From Halomonas binhaiensis (GTDB taxonomy: Bacteria; Pseudomonadota; Gammaproteobacteria; Pseudomonadales; Halomonadaceae), in the NCBI RefSeq assembly GCF_008329985.2, contig NZ_CP038437.2, positions 992,001 to 1,056,000 on the forward strand: 64,000 nucleotides of DNA, given 5' to 3'. Below are positions 1-9,847 of this stretch, piece by piece. Position 1 is the first letter of the stretch, and every line of letters starts with the position of its first letter. The notes under the pieces were generated by a model. It did no database searches. It saw nothing but the letters and a program-made list of their open reading frames with translations, and was not told the origin of the DNA. The position numbers were made by a program, and so were the translations under genes.

Positions 1-110
1 AAATCATGACACTGCTCGAGGCAGGGCTCGATAGCTATCGCCAGGGACGCTGGGTACGCTTGAAAGAAGGCAATGGCAACATGCGCCGTTTGCACGGCAC
101 TCGTCGCTGA
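1..110 (+). CDS. C-terminal end of an unidentified gene
   Basis: An open frame enters from the left edge (first full codon at position 3) and stops at TGA 108-110, leaving about 35 residues rich in Arg and Gly (ending RRLHGTRR). I do not recognise the family. It converges on the minus-strand nudE gene. In related bacteria cysQ often neighbours nudE, but this tail does not look like a CysQ C-terminus, so I leave it unnamed. Confidence 0.45.
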   Translation, partial: IMTLLEAGLDSYRQGRWVRLKEGNGNMRRLHGTRR

Positions 111-150
111 TACGGTGCCTGGAGGATAGATACAGCGCGCCGCAGTTTCC

Positions 151-220
151 GAGTCATAGCCTCTGAGCCATGGTTTCTGATTCATGACTTCCGAGTCATG
201 ACTTCTGGGCCATGTTGCTC
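151..220. repeat. Five 14-bp degenerate tandem repeats
   Basis: Five consecutive 14-bp units (151-164, 165-178, 179-192, 193-206, 207-220) share the pattern GAGTCATGACTTCT with a few changes each. They fill the convergent gap between the left-edge gene and nudE. No coding capacity is seen. This is one of many short tandem arrays in the window. Confidence 0.75.
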
Positions 221-282
221 CTGGCTCGGAACAAATGTGGAGCGCTGATCTTTCTGCTGCTGATTCTTGTCCCGGGAAGGTG

Positions 283-858
283 TCACCAGAAGTTGGCCTC
301 GCTGGCTTCCTGGCGCAGTTTATCCCTGGCGATATATAGGGCGGCGATGGCCCGGGCTTCATGAAAGTCGCTCCGTGTGAGCAGGGCAGAAATCTCGTCG
401 AGCGCATGAGTTTCCACGATCAACGGTTCTGGTTCATCACCTTCCAGGCGTTGGGGGTAGAGGTCCCAGGCCAGCATGACCTGCATGCTTTGACTCATGT
501 AGTTGGGAGACAAGGACAGTTCGGTCAATGGCTCGATGCGTCTGGCCCCCATGCCACACTCTTCCATCAACTCTCGGTTGGCGGCGTTGAAGATGTCTTC
601 TCCTTCATCGACCAGCCCCTTGGGTAGTGTCAGGACATAGTCTTCAAATCCGGCGGCATACTCGCGAATCAGCAGTACATGCTCTGGGTCTGGCATGGCT
701 ACGATCATGACCGCCCCGTAGCCGCGACCGGTGCTGCCGAGCCGCTCGAATGTACGCTTCTCGCCATTGGAAAATTCCAGATCGAGCTCCTCGACATGGA
801 ACAGCCGACTTTTGGCCACGCTGCGTCGGGCCAGGATGTGGGGCTTGTGATGAGCCAT
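283..858 (-). CDS. nudE: ADP compounds hydrolase NudE (Nudix)
   Basis: This 191-residue Nudix hydrolase should cleave ADP-ribose, NADH and related ADP compounds into AMP plus a phosphorylated remainder in the cytosol. The Nudix box runs from about G81 to M103: G-x5-E, then x7, then REL-x-EE-x-G, all present (key residues G81, E87, R95, E96, E99, E100). The length is normal for NudE. It is divergent from yrfG across a 114-bp gap, the same nudE/yrfG pairing found in pseudomonads, which supports NudE over other Nudix enzymes. The specificity itself is inferred from family and context. Confidence 0.9.
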   Translation of the reverse strand: MAHHKPHILARRSVAKSRLFHVEELDLEFSNGEKRTFERLGSTGRGYGAVMIVAMPDPEHVLLIREYAAGFEDYVLTLPKGLVDEGEDIFNAANRELMEECGMGARRIEPLTELSLSPNYMSQSMQVMLAWDLYPQRLEGDEPEPLIVETHALDEISALLTRSDFHEARAIAALYIARDKLRQEASEANFW

Positions 859-972
859 TGAGTCTCCGAATATGCAGCAATCTGAACCTGGTTTCGGTTA
901 AACTACCACGTTTTTCCCTGTCACCCACTCTCGCTGAGATAGGGTGAGATTGAATTGAGGCTAAGCTGAGAG

Positions 973-1659
973 ATGATCGATTGGCGGGCCATAGATACCG
1001 TTCTGCTCGACATGGACGGTACGCTGCTGGATTTACATTTCGACAGCCATTTCTGGCTGGAACATCTACCACGCCGATATGTGGAATTGCACAAGCTCGA
1101 TGATACCCATCGGCTGGCATTATGTGAGCGTATCGTTGGCGAGCAGGGCACCTTGAGCTGGTATAGCCTGGACTACTGGAGCCAGGAGCTTGAAGTGGAT
1201 GTCGTGGCGCTCAAGCGTGAAGTACAGCACCTTATCAGTGTGCGCAGCGATGCGCTGGACTTCCTGCAATGGCTGAAGTCGGCCCACCCTAGAGTGGTGC
1301 TGGCAACCAATGCGGATCGCGCCAGCCTGGCGCTGAAGCTTCCCTTGACCGGCATCGATGAATACCTGGATGCCATTGTGTCCTCGGAGGATCTCGGGGT
1401 ACCCAAGGAAGAGCAAGCGTTCTGGGTGGGGCTGGGTGAGCGTGAGCCCTTTGATCCCGAGCGTACGCTGTTCGTCGATGACAATCCACGAGTGCTGGCC
1501 AGTGCGCGCCAGTACGGCATTCGCCATCTGCTCGGTATTCATCAGCCGGATAGTCAGCGGCCAGGACGTGTGCTGGAAGGTTTCACTACACTGGAGAGGT
1601 TCGCTGAGATACTTCCATTAACGGCACAGAATGCACGTGAGGAGAGTGATCGTGGATAG
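973..1659 (+). CDS. yrfG: GMP/IMP nucleotidase (HAD superfamily)
   Basis: This 228-residue HAD phosphatase carries motif I DMDGTLLDL (nucleophile D13 and acid D15), the motif III lysine in GVPKEE, and motif IV in LFVDDNP. Family knowledge for YrfG is hydrolysis of purine 5'-monophosphates (GMP, IMP). The gene lies directly before hslR and overlaps its likely GTG start by 8 bp, so the two are probably translationally coupled. This matches the order known in other gammaproteobacteria. Confidence 0.88.
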   Translation: MIDWRAIDTVLLDMDGTLLDLHFDSHFWLEHLPRRYVELHKLDDTHRLALCERIVGEQGTLSWYSLDYWSQELEVDVVALKREVQHLISVRSDALDFLQWLKSAHPRVVLATNADRASLALKLPLTGIDEYLDAIVSSEDLGVPKEEQAFWVGLGEREPFDPERTLFVDDNPRVLASARQYGIRHLLGIHQPDSQRPGRVLEGFTTLERFAEILPLTAQNAREESDRG

Positions 1660-2038
1660 CGTTCGTCTGGACAAGTGGCTGTGGGCTGCCCGCTTCTTCA
1701 AGACCCGGGCGCTGGCCAAGAAGGCCATCGATGGCGGCAAGGTTGATGTCGACGGCAGCAAGGCCAAGACCAGCAAGCTTATCAGCCCGGGGATGAAAGT
1801 GCGTCTGCCCCAGGGCTGGGACATCTGGGAAGTGGAAGTGCTGGCGGTGACGGAAAAGCGACGAGGTGCTCCGGAGGCCCAGGCGCTGTATCAGGAAACG
1901 GATGAAAGCCGCCAGCGCCGGGAGAAGGAAGCCGAGAGCCGGCGTCAGGCTCGCGAGACCTTCCAGCATCCTCTCAAACGCCCTGACAGGCGTGATCGCC
2001 GTGAGATCAAGCGATTCCAGCGAGAACAGCATGACTAG
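1652..2038 (+). CDS. hslR: Heat shock protein 15 (S4 RNA-binding)
   Basis: Hsp15 binds free 50S ribosomal subunits that carry a stalled nascent peptide-tRNA and helps recycle them. An S4 RNA-binding domain (VRLDKWLWAARFFKTR onward) occupies the N-terminal 70 residues, followed by a long, highly charged Arg/Glu helix. I chose GTG at 1652 (128 residues) because GAGGAGAG lies about 5-7 bases upstream and because it starts right at the S4 domain. An ATG at 1631 would add seven residues. It sits between yrfG and hslO, the usual heat-shock arrangement. Confidence 0.87.
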   Translation: MDSVRLDKWLWAARFFKTRALAKKAIDGGKVDVDGSKAKTSKLISPGMKVRLPQGWDIWEVEVLAVTEKRRGAPEAQALYQETDESRQRREKEAESRRQARETFQHPLKRPDRRDRREIKRFQREQHD

Positions 2039-2053
2039 GGCCTATTGCGCCCC

Positions 2054-2098
2054 TTGTTCTGCGAACCCTATTTTGTGAGCCCCTGTTTTGTGAGCCCT
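2054..2098. repeat. Three 15-bp tandem repeats before hslO
   Basis: Three 15-bp units (2054-2068, 2069-2083, 2084-2098), of the form TGTTTTGTGAGCCCT with variation, end one base before the hslO start codon. They occupy the place where a Shine-Dalgarno sequence would be expected, and no good one is visible, so hslO may rely on coupling to hslR. Confidence 0.65.
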
Positions 2099-2099
2099 T

Positions 2100-2975
2100 A
2101 TGAGCGACAAGATTCAGCGTTTTCTTCTTGAGCATACCAATGTGCGTGGTGAGGTCACTCTCCTTGAAGAGGCCTATGCCGAGGTATTGGATCGTCACCA
2201 GTATCCTGCGGTCATCAATCGTCAGTTGGGAGAGCTTCTGGCGGCGGTGGCTCTGCTCACCGATACGGTCAAGCTCGATGGTACGCTCAGCCTGGAAGTC
2301 CGGGGCAATGCTTCCGTTGCCTTGATGATGGCCGAATCCAATCCCGGCGGTGAGCTGCGTGCCATTGCGCGCATGGATGAAGATGCTGCCCTGCCAGCCG
2401 ATGACGCAGATTTCCGCACCCTGGTGGGAGATGGCCAGATCGTGATTACGCTGGATCCACGGGAAGGGCGGCGCTATCAGGGTATCGTTGCGATCGATAA
2501 ATCGAGCCTGGCCGCTTGCCTGGAAGACTACTTCACCCAGTCCGAGCAGCTTCCGACGCGTCTGTGGCTGGCTGCCAATGGCATGCATGCAGGGGGACTG
2601 TTGCTGCAGCGCCTTCCCGATGAATCGCTCAACCAGGATGACGATGCCTGGGATCGGGCGACGCATCTGGCGGCAACACTCAGCCAGGAAGAGCTTGTCA
2701 GCCTTGATGCAAGCACGCTGCTGACCCGGCTGTTCCACGAAGAGGACGTGCGCGTCTTCGACCCCAAGGCATTACGCTTTGGGTGCACTTGTTCCAGGCC
2801 TCGCATCTCCGGGGCGCTGCTGAGCTTGGGGGAAGAGGAATTACGCCAGATCGTCGCTGAACAGGGTCACATCGAGACCCAGTGTCATTTTTGCCACACG
2901 CGTTACCACTTCTCCGCAGCGGAAGTTGAAGCCTTGCTGGATGATCCTGAAGGGGGAAGTCCCACGATCCACTGA
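2100..2975 (+). CDS. hslO: Hsp33 redox-regulated chaperone
   Basis: This 291-residue protein is the redox-switched holdase Hsp33, active when oxidised and unfolded. The four zinc cysteines are visible near the C-terminus as CxC (C229, C231) and CxxC (C262, C265). The N-terminal substrate-binding region has the expected [15 protein letters not shown] and [20 protein letters not shown] segments. It follows hslR after 61 bp containing a 15-bp repeat array. Length and motifs are typical. Confidence 0.95.
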   Translation: MSDKIQRFLLEHTNVRGEVTLLEEAYAEVLDRHQYPAVINRQLGELLAAVALLTDTVKLDGTLSLEVRGNASVALMMAESNPGGELRAIARMDEDAALPADDADFRTLVGDGQIVITLDPREGRRYQGIVAIDKSSLAACLEDYFTQSEQLPTRLWLAANGMHAGGLLLQRLPDESLNQDDDAWDRATHLAATLSQEELVSLDASTLLTRLFHEEDVRVFDPKALRFGCTCSRPRISGALLSLGEEELRQIVAEQGHIETQCHFCHTRYHFSAAEVEALLDDPEGGSPTIH

Positions 2976-3023
2976 GTTTGGGTTTTCTGGCCTGGCTTGC
3001 TATCAACCCGTTGTCGAATCTCT

Positions 3024-3081
3024 TGTAGTGAAATGACAGAAATGCGCACAAAAATGCCGTATTTGTGTAGTGAAACTACAC
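3024..3081. promoter_or_regulatory. Two HexR-like operator palindromes before pckA
   Basis: A perfect palindrome TGTAGTGAAACTACA lies at 3066-3080 (7-bp arms if extended to 3065 and 3081). A second, weaker copy TGTAGTGAAATGACA lies at 3024-3038, 42 bp upstream, close to four helical turns. The form TGTARTnnnAYTACA is that of HexR operators of gammaproteobacterial central carbon metabolism, and pckA is a known member of HexR regulons. The palindrome is seen directly; assignment to HexR is inference, and no hexR gene is in the window. Confidence 0.6.
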
Positions 3082-3255
3082 TAATGTCTTGAAAAGCGGA
3101 CATTTCTTGTTGGCTGGAATTTTGTCATAATCGCCGCCTGTTCACGGTCCGGTCGCTTCAACAAGACGGCACAACCGCACAGCGATCTGGGCAGACTCGA
3201 GCGTTGAACACGCCCGGCAACCGAGAGAGAGCGGCCTTTTGGCCCAGGAAAGCAA

Positions 3256-4812
3256 ATGACCCAAACTCAGCAGACTTCTGTCGCCCATACCAATCTCAGT
3301 TCTGCCAGCCTGGTGGAACGTGCCCTGGCCAGCGGTGAAGGTCGCCTGGCTGCCAATGGCGCCCTGGTGGTGGAAACTGGCGCACGTACCGGCCGTTCCC
3401 CAAAGGATCGCTTCATTGTCGATGAGCCGTCCACCAGTGCTGATATCGAATGGGGCAACGTCAACCAGCCGTTTGCCAGCGACAAGTTCGATGCCCTGTG
3501 GGCGCGTGTCGAGGATTACCTGCTGGGTCGCGAGCACTATGTCGCGCAACTGCATGTAGGTAGCGACCCGACTTATTATCTGCCGGTTCGCGTGCATACC
3601 GAGACTGCCTGGCAGAACCTGTTCGGCAAGAATCTGTTCGTGCGTCCTGAAAGCTACAATCCTTCCGCCAAGGATGAGTGGACCATTCTCAATGCCGCTG
3701 GCTTCCAGTGTGATCCTGAGCGTGACGGCACCCATTCCGACGGTTGTGTCATTCTCAACTTCGCCCAGAAGAAAGTGCTGATCGCTGGTATGCGCTATGC
3801 CGGTGAAATGAAGAAGGCCATGTTCTCGGTGCAGAACTTCCTGCTGCCGGCCTCCGATGTGCTGCCGATGCACTGCAGTGCCAACGTGGGCGAAGATGGC
3901 GAGACCACATTGTTCTTCGGCCTTTCCGGTACCGGCAAGACCACCCTGTCGGCTGATCCGGCCCGTTTCCTGATCGGTGATGACGAGCATGCCTGGGGCC
4001 CAGGCACCGTGTTCAACATCGAGGGTGGCTGTTATGCCAAGTGCATCGACCTGTCCGCCAAGAATGAGCCGGTGATCTGGCAGGCCATCAAGTTCGGTAC
4101 CGTGCTCGAGAACGTGGTTCTCGATGAGCATGGCAACCCCGACTACACCGATGACAGCCTGACTCAGAACTCTCGTGCCGCCTATCCTCTGGAACATATC
4201 GAAAAGCGTGTGCCCGAGAACCGCGCTGGCGAGCCCAATGCCATTGTCTTCCTGACCTGCGACATGTCAGGAGTGCTGCCACCTGTTTCCGTGCTGTCCA
4301 AGGAAGCTGCGGCCTATCATTTCCTGTCCGGTTACACTGCCAAGGTAGGTTCCACCGAGATGGGGGCGGCTGAAGGCCTCTCTGCCACATTCTCCACATG
4401 CTTTGGTGCACCTTTCTTCCCGCGTCCGGCTCGCGTATACGCTGACCTGCTGATCAAGCGTGTGGAACAGAAAGATGCCCAGGTCTACCTGGTCAATACC
4501 GGCTGGACGGGTGGTGCCTATGGCGAAGGTGGCGAGCGTTTCTCCATTCCCACCACGCGGGCCATCATCAGCGCTATCCAGTCAGGTGTGCTGCGTACAG
4601 TGGAAACCAAGCGCCTCGATGGCTTGAACCTGTCTGTACCGGTTGCCGTGCCGGGGGTCGACAGCACGCTGCTCGATCCGCGCGAAACCTGGGAAGACAA
4701 GGCGGCCTATGATCGCAAGCGTGACGATCTGGCTACCATGTTCGTGGACAACTTCAAGAAGTTCGAAGGTGTCAGCGAGGCCATCGTCAGTGCTGGCCCA
4801 GCGCGCTCCTGA
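3256..4812 (+). CDS. pckA: Phosphoenolpyruvate carboxykinase (ATP)
   Basis: It catalyses oxaloacetate + ATP to PEP + CO2 + ADP, the first committed step of gluconeogenesis. Visible signatures are the oxaloacetate-binding [10 protein letters not shown] (R45 region), the P-loop GLSGTGKTT (about 223-230) and the kinase-2 motif LIGDDEHAW (D242, D243). At 518 residues it is full length for the ATP-dependent enzyme. A single-gene transcript is likely: the HexR-like sites lie about 175-230 bp upstream and a strong terminator follows. Confidence 0.96.
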   Translation: MTQTQQTSVAHTNLSSASLVERALASGEGRLAANGALVVETGARTGRSPKDRFIVDEPSTSADIEWGNVNQPFASDKFDALWARVEDYLLGREHYVAQLHVGSDPTYYLPVRVHTETAWQNLFGKNLFVRPESYNPSAKDEWTILNAAGFQCDPERDGTHSDGCVILNFAQKKVLIAGMRYAGEMKKAMFSVQNFLLPASDVLPMHCSANVGEDGETTLFFGLSGTGKTTLSADPARFLIGDDEHAWGPGTVFNIEGGCYAKCIDLSAKNEPVIWQAIKFGTVLENVVLDEHGNPDYTDDSLTQNSRAAYPLEHIEKRVPENRAGEPNAIVFLTCDMSGVLPPVSVLSKEAAAYHFLSGYTAKVGSTEMGAAEGLSATFSTCFGAPFFPRPARVYADLLIKRVEQKDAQVYLVNTGWTGGAYGEGGERFSIPTTRAIISAIQSGVLRTVETKRLDGLNLSVPVAVPGVDSTLLDPRETWEDKAAYDRKRDDLATMFVDNFKKFEGVSEAIVSAGPARS

Positions 4813-4823
4813 TTCCACATCTC

Positions 4824-4898
4824 CAGTAGCCACTGGGTTGCCAGTAGAACTTCTGTCAGTAGAGCTTTATCAGTAGAACCCTGTCAGTAGAACCCAGG
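4824..4898. repeat. Imperfect tandem repeats after pckA
   Basis: The element CAGTAGAAC (with variants) recurs at 4824, 4842, 4857, 4871 and 4885, at spacings of 18, 15, 14 and 14 bp, between the pckA stop and its terminator. No reading frame of interest crosses it. Confidence 0.7.
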
Positions 4899-4914
4899 CA
4901 GTCCAGTGGGGTCG

Positions 4915-4951
4915 AAAGAGGAGTGAGCCACAAGGCTCACTCCTCTTTTTT
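4915..4951 (+). terminator. Rho-independent terminator of pckA
   Basis: A perfect 15-bp stem (4915-4929 with 4934-4948) around the tetraloop ACAA, with the 3' arm running into a stretch of seven T. It lies about 100 bp after the pckA stop and before msrB, so it should end the pckA transcript. Confidence 0.93.
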
Positions 4952-5067
4952 TGTTCATGTCGTGTTCTTTGCTTATGTCGTGCGTTTCTGGCGCAGTGTA
5001 AGGATTCGTCGAGGTACTCGACAAAACCTGATACCTGATACCTGGTACCTGCAGAGAGGGGGCGAAC

Positions 5068-5565
5068 ATGAAACGACGTGATTTTCTGGCTGTGCTCGGC
5101 CTGGCTGGGGTGGCGACGGTGGCTCCTTCAGTGGTACAGGCGCGTCCCAAGCTGAACCTGAGTCCGGCCGCGGGACTGGAGCGTCTGGATCTAAGTGACG
5201 AAGAATGGCGCGAGCGCCTGACCCCGGAGCAGTACGAGGTAATGCGTGATGCCGGTACAGAGCCATCGGGATCCAGTCCGCTCAATGCTGAGAAGCGTGA
5301 TGGAGAGTACCGGTGTGCTGCCTGCGATCTGGCGCTGTTCACCAGTGCCATGAAATATGATTCGGGTACAGGGTGGCCGAGTTTCTTCGATCATGTGGAG
5401 GGACACTTGCTGACCGAGACCGATTACAAGTTGATATGGCCGCGCACGGAATATCACTGCGCTCGTTGCGGTAGCCATCAGGGGCATGTATTCGAAGATG
5501 GGCCAGACCCTACGGGGTTACGCTGGTGCAACAATGGTGTGGCGCTGAAGTTCGTGCCTGCCTGA
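5068..5565 (+). CDS. msrB: Exported methionine-(R)-sulfoxide reductase
   Basis: The enzyme reduces methionine-R-sulfoxide in proteins. The MsrB fold is shown by two zinc CxxC pairs (C83/C86 and C131/C134), the SGTGWPSF segment and the catalytic Cys154 in RWCNNGVALKF. Unlike the cytosolic enzyme it starts with MKRRDFLAVLGLAGVATVAP, a twin-arginine type signal, so repair is probably periplasmic. Electrons would have to come from a membrane or periplasmic thiol donor not visible here. It stands alone between the pckA terminator and tex. Confidence 0.88.
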   Translation: MKRRDFLAVLGLAGVATVAPSVVQARPKLNLSPAAGLERLDLSDEEWRERLTPEQYEVMRDAGTEPSGSSPLNAEKRDGEYRCAACDLALFTSAMKYDSGTGWPSFFDHVEGHLLTETDYKLIWPRTEYHCARCGSHQGHVFEDGPDPTGLRWCNNGVALKFVPA

Positions 5566-5684
5566 ATACATTCAAGGGTGCCCGTGTGGTGAATCGACGC
5601 GCCATGCGGGTACTGCAGGTCCCGCATGAGGAAGCTTTATGATACCTTGGCGCGACCAATAGATGTTGTCATGCCAAGGATTAC

Positions 5685-8039
5685 ATGGACGCACACGCCA
5701 AGATCATTTCTCGCCTGGCCGACGAACTGGCGGTCAAGGTTTCTCAAGTAGCGGCGACTGTCGAACTGCTCGATGGCGGCGCTACCGTTCCTTTCATCGC
5801 ACGTTATCGCAAGGAAGTCACCGGTGGGCTGGACGATACACAGCTGCGGACCCTGGAAGAGCGCCTTGGCTACCTGAGAGAGCTGGAAGAGCGCCGCGCA
5901 GCGGTGCTGGCCGCGATTGAAGAGCAAGGCAAGCTCACCGATGAGCTGGCTGCCAGCATTCATGCCGCTGACACCAAGCAGCGCCTGGAAGACCTGTATC
6001 TCCCATATCGCAAGAAGCGTCGTACCAAGGCCCAGATTGCCCGTGAAGCGGGGCTGGAGCCTCTGGCCGATGCGCTGTTGGCTGATCCGTCACTGGATCC
6101 CGAAAAGGAAGCACAGGGTTATCTGCGCGAAGCCGAGGGCGATATCCCTGCCATCGAAGATGCCAAGGCAGCTCTGGATGGGGCCAAGCAGATCCTGATG
6201 GAACGCTTTGCTGAAGACCCGGAACTGGTGGGTTCGCTGCGCGAACGTCTGTGGCAGGAAGGCGAGCTGGTCAGCCAGTTGATTGCCGGAAAGGAGCAGG
6301 AGGGCGCCAAGTTCTCCGACTACTTCGAACATGATGAGCCTCTGGCCAAGGTGCCATCCCACCGAGCCCTGGCCATGTTCCGCGGGCGCAATGAAGGCGT
6401 GCTGGCACTGAGCCTGCGCTTCCCTGGTGAGGATGAAGCTCCCGTGCATCCCGCGCAGGTGGCGATTGCCCGCCATGTGGGAGTTGCCGATGAGGGACGT
6501 GCCGCTGACCGCTGGCTGGCCGAGGTGGTGCGCTGGACCTGGCGGGTCAAGCTCTATACTCACCTTGAAACTGAGCTGATGGGTCGTCTGCGCGAGCGTG
6601 CAGAAGGAGATGCCATCGATGTCTTTGCTGCCAACCTGAAAGATTTGCTGCTGTCGGCCCCGGCTGGCCCGCGGGCGACACTGGCCATCGACCCGGGCTT
6701 GCGTACCGGCTGCAAGGTCGCTGTTGTCGATGCTACTGGCCAGTTTCTCGAACAGGCCACTATCTTCCCCCACGCTCCGCGCAACCAATGGGATGCATCT
6801 CTGGCGGAACTGGCGCGCCTGGTCGACAAGCATGATGTCGAACTGATCGCCGTGGGGAACGGTACGGCCAGTCGCGAGACCGATAAGCTGGCTGCCGACC
6901 TGCTCAAGGCCATGAGTGGTCGCCGCCTGTCCAAGGTCATGGTTTCCGAGGCCGGGGCTTCGGTGTACTCGGCCTCGGAATATGCTTCCAAGGAACTGCC
7001 GGATCTGGATGTCACCATTCGTGGGGCTGTATCCATTGCTCGCCGTCTGCAGGATCCTCTGGCCGAGCTGGTCAAGATAGAACCCAAGTCCATTGGTGTT
7101 GGTCAGTATCAGCACGATGTCTCCCAGGTCCAGTTGTCCAGGAGTCTGGAAGTCGTGATAGAGGACTGCGTCAACGCCGTTGGGGTGGACCTCAATACGG
7201 CTTCCTCGGCGCTGTTGTCCCGGGTGGCCGGGCTCAACCCCGCTCTGGCCGAAAACATCGTTTCGCGGCGCAATGCCCAGGGGGCCTTCCGTGATCGTCG
7301 TGATCTGCTCGATGTCTCGCGCCTGGGGCCCAAGACCTTCGAGCAATGTGCCGGTTTCCTGCGCATCATGAATGGAGACAACCCGCTGGATGCCAGTGCT
7401 GTGCACCCTGAAGCCTATCCGGTGGTAGAACGTATCGCCCAGAAGAACGGTCGTGAGCTGTCAGCGCTGATAGGAGATAGCGCTACGCTCAAGCACCTCA
7501 AGCCTGCTGAATTTGCCGATGAACGTTTCGGTGTGCCCACCGTGACGGACATCATCAAGGAACTGGACAAGCCTGGACGGGATCCGCGACCTGAGTTCCG
7601 TGCTGCGGAGTTCCGGGAAGGCGTAGAAACGCTCAAGGACCTGGAGCCGGGCATGATTCTTGAAGGCACTGTGACCAATGTCACTCACTTTGGCGCCTTC
7701 GTGGATATCGGTGTTCATCAGGATGGCCTGGTGCATATTTCTGCGCTCTCCGACCGTTTTGTCGAAGATCCCCGCTCTGTGGTCAAGGCGGGAGATATCG
7801 TCAAGGTCAAGGTCATGAGTGTCGACCTGGAGCGTGCCCGTATCGCCTTGTCGATGCGCCTGAGCGACGATCCGTCCCAGGCCGAAGGCAGCAGCAATAA
7901 ACGCGGCGGCGAGCGTCCAGCTCAGCGACGCCGGGGAGAGCAGGGAGGCAACAGGGGCGGTCAGCAGGGACGTCGCGAGGAAGCGGCTCCCATGGGCGCA
8001 CTCGGGGCTGCACTGTTGAAGGCTCGACAAAAAAGCTAG
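5685..8039 (+). CDS. tex: Tex, RNA-binding transcription accessory protein
   Basis: This 784-residue protein has the Tex architecture: an N-terminal helical domain, a YqgF-type RNase H-like core ([19 protein letters not shown], about 330-350), a helix-hairpin-helix region ([20 protein letters not shown]) and a C-terminal S1 RNA-binding domain (about 653-730, [14 protein letters not shown]). The last 50 residues are a basic, Gly/Arg/Gln-rich tail. Tex associates with RNA polymerase and RNA and affects transcription and fitness in several pathogens; the exact biochemical role is not settled. It appears monocistronic. Confidence 0.94.
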   Translation: MDAHAKIISRLADELAVKVSQVAATVELLDGGATVPFIARYRKEVTGGLDDTQLRTLEERLGYLRELEERRAAVLAAIEEQGKLTDELAASIHAADTKQRLEDLYLPYRKKRRTKAQIAREAGLEPLADALLADPSLDPEKEAQGYLREAEGDIPAIEDAKAALDGAKQILMERFAEDPELVGSLRERLWQEGELVSQLIAGKEQEGAKFSDYFEHDEPLAKVPSHRALAMFRGRNEGVLALSLRFPGEDEAPVHPAQVAIARHVGVADEGRAADRWLAEVVRWTWRVKLYTHLETELMGRLRERAEGDAIDVFAANLKDLLLSAPAGPRATLAIDPGLRTGCKVAVVDATGQFLEQATIFPHAPRNQWDASLAELARLVDKHDVELIAVGNGTASRETDKLAADLLKAMSGRRLSKVMVSEAGASVYSASEYASKELPDLDVTIRGAVSIARRLQDPLAELVKIEPKSIGVGQYQHDVSQVQLSRSLEVVIEDCVNAVGVDLNTASSALLSRVAGLNPALAENIVSRRNAQGAFRDRRDLLDVSRLGPKTFEQCAGFLRIMNGDNPLDASAVHPEAYPVVERIAQKNGRELSALIGDSATLKHLKPAEFADERFGVPTVTDIIKELDKPGRDPRPEFRAAEFREGVETLKDLEPGMILEGTVTNVTHFGAFVDIGVHQDGLVHISALSDRFVEDPRSVVKAGDIVKVKVMSVDLERARIALSMRLSDDPSQAEGSSNKRGGERPAQRRRGEQGGNRGGQQGRREEAAPMGALGAALLKARQKS

Positions 8040-8185
8040 CGTGTTAATGATGGCGTCCTTGAATCCTCGCTCAGGGACGCCATAATCTGACGACTTCGGG
8101 TGCAGACGTGCCTGTTATTCACGCCGATTGAAGCCGGCCCCTGAGGCCAGCCACGACCGTGTTCTCCAAAACAGGGGGCTCATTC

Positions 8186-9847
8186 TTGTCCACATCGCTT
8201 TCATTGCTCCTCGAACGCCTGCGTGGCCCGGCTGCGGCACGACGCTTTGGTCGCCTACGTCGCGGTATCGAGAAGGAAGGGCTCAGGGTCGATGATCAGG
8301 GTGCAATTTCCCCTCTTCCACATCCTTGGGCATTGGGGTCCAAGTTGACCCATCCGCATATCACGACGGATTACTCTGAAGCACTGCTCGAGTACATCAC
8401 GCCGGTGTACAGTCGACCAGAGCAAGCCCTGGAGTTTTTGGCCGATCTGCATCGCTACACCTATCGCCACCTGGATGGCGAGTGGGTCTGGCCGGCCAGC
8501 ATGCCATCGCGCTTGAATGGCAACGACAGCATTCCGATCGCCGACTATGGAAACTCCAACGTCGGTATCATGAAGCATGTCTACCGCAAGGGACTGGATG
8601 TGCGCTATGGACGTATCATGCAGTCGATCGCCGGGGTGCATTATAACGTTTCCCTGCCGGACGACCTCTGGACCTTGCTCAAGACCCTGGATGGTCAGGA
8701 AGAGCTGTCGCTGGACGAATACCGTTCATCACGTTATTTCGACCTGATCCGCAATTTCCGCCGTCATAGCTGGTTATTGTTGTATCTGTTCGGCGCCTCA
8801 CCAGCCCTGGATACCAGCTTCCTTCCCGATGGCAAGGTACCGCAAGGTTTGCAGCGCCATGCCAAGCGCACTTTGCTGTCGCCTTATGCCACAAGCCTGC
8901 GCATGTCCGACCTGGGCTACCAGAACAAGGTCCAGGATCAACTGCGGATCTGCTTCAATTCGCTGTCCAACTACGTCAATACGTTGCGTCATGCGATTTC
9001 TTCGCCCTGGCCTGACTATGAGGCCCTGGGCGTCAGGCAGGGTGATGAGTGGCAGCAGCTCAATGCCAACATCCTGCAGATCGAGAACGAGTATTACAGC
9101 GACATACGTCCCAAGCGTGTCGCTCGACATGATGAAACCCCGAGCCAGGCACTGGAAGCGCGCGGGGTGGAATATATCGAAGTCCGCTGTCTCGATATCA
9201 ACCCCTTTGCCAGTGTCGGCATAGACGTCACCGAAACGCGGGTAGTGGATACTTTCCTGATGTGGTGTCTACTGCGCGAGAGTCCCTGGATCACCGATGC
9301 GGAGTGTGATCACCTCGATGACAATCGTCGTCTGGTGGTGGAGCGCGGTCGTGAGCCAGGACTGGAGCTGTTCGATGGCAACCAGCGTCGTTCCCTGCAG
9401 GAATGGGGCAGTGCGATTCTGGATGAGATGGCGGGGGTGGCTGCATTGCTGGATCGCCTGGAAACCGGCACTCCTCACGGTGATGCCCTGGCCGAAATGA
9501 CTCCTCGCATGGCGGACCCCTCCCTGACGCCTTCTGGACGCGTAATGACGCTGCTCCTGGAAAGTGGTGAGGATTTCATCGATGTCATGCAGGACATCGC
9601 CCGGAAGCAGGCCGACAGTCTGCAGGCTGCTCCCATGGAGAGTTCTCGGGAAGACCAGCTCGAACAACTGGTGGAAGCTTCTCATCAACAGCAGGTGCAG
9701 ATCGAGGAAAGTGATCAATGTGATTTCCCGACCTTCCTTGCCGATTATTTTGAGCGTGCACGAGAATCACGTGCCTTGTCCTTTGTAAGTAGCCTGATGG
9801 ATAGACCGCCGGCCGATGGTTCGGCCAAGCATGGAGAGCATTACTGA
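8186..9847 (+). CDS. gshA: Glutamate-cysteine ligase
   Basis: It joins L-glutamate and L-cysteine with ATP, the first step of glutathione synthesis. The family-typical N-terminal RRGIEKEGLRV, the HPHITTDYSEALLEYITP segment and IEVRCLDINPF are visible. The frame opens with GTG at 8159, but a TTG at 8186 has a good GGGGG ribosome site seven bases upstream (8174-8178) and gives a 553-residue protein starting close to the conserved core, so I prefer it. The stop overlaps the dsbB start by one base, coupling two thiol-redox genes. Confidence 0.92.
   Translation: MSTSLSLLLERLRGPAAARRFGRLRRGIEKEGLRVDDQGAISPLPHPWALGSKLTHPHITTDYSEALLEYITPVYSRPEQALEFLADLHRYTYRHLDGEWVWPASMPSRLNGNDSIPIADYGNSNVGIMKHVYRKGLDVRYGRIMQSIAGVHYNVSLPDDLWTLLKTLDGQEELSLDEYRSSRYFDLIRNFRRHSWLLLYLFGASPALDTSFLPDGKVPQGLQRHAKRTLLSPYATSLRMSDLGYQNKVQDQLRICFNSLSNYVNTLRHAISSPWPDYEALGVRQGDEWQQLNANILQIENEYYSDIRPKRVARHDETPSQALEARGVEYIEVRCLDINPFASVGIDVTETRVVDTFLMWCLLRESPWITDAECDHLDDNRRLVVERGREPGLELFDGNQRRSLQEWGSAILDEMAGVAALLDRLETGTPHGDALAEMTPRMADPSLTPSGRVMTLLLESGEDFIDVMQDIARKQADSLQAAPMESSREDQLEQLVEASHQQQVQIEESDQCDFPTFLADYFERARESRALSFVSSLMDRPPADGSAKHGEHY

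Noticed and set aside
3142..4197. A 351-codon minus-strand open frame
   Set aside because: Antisense to pckA and its upstream region, without conserved motifs.
6090..7406. A 438-codon minus-strand open frame
   Set aside because: It lies wholly antisense to tex, shows no recognisable domain and has no ribosome site. Long antisense frames are expected in GC-rich genes.
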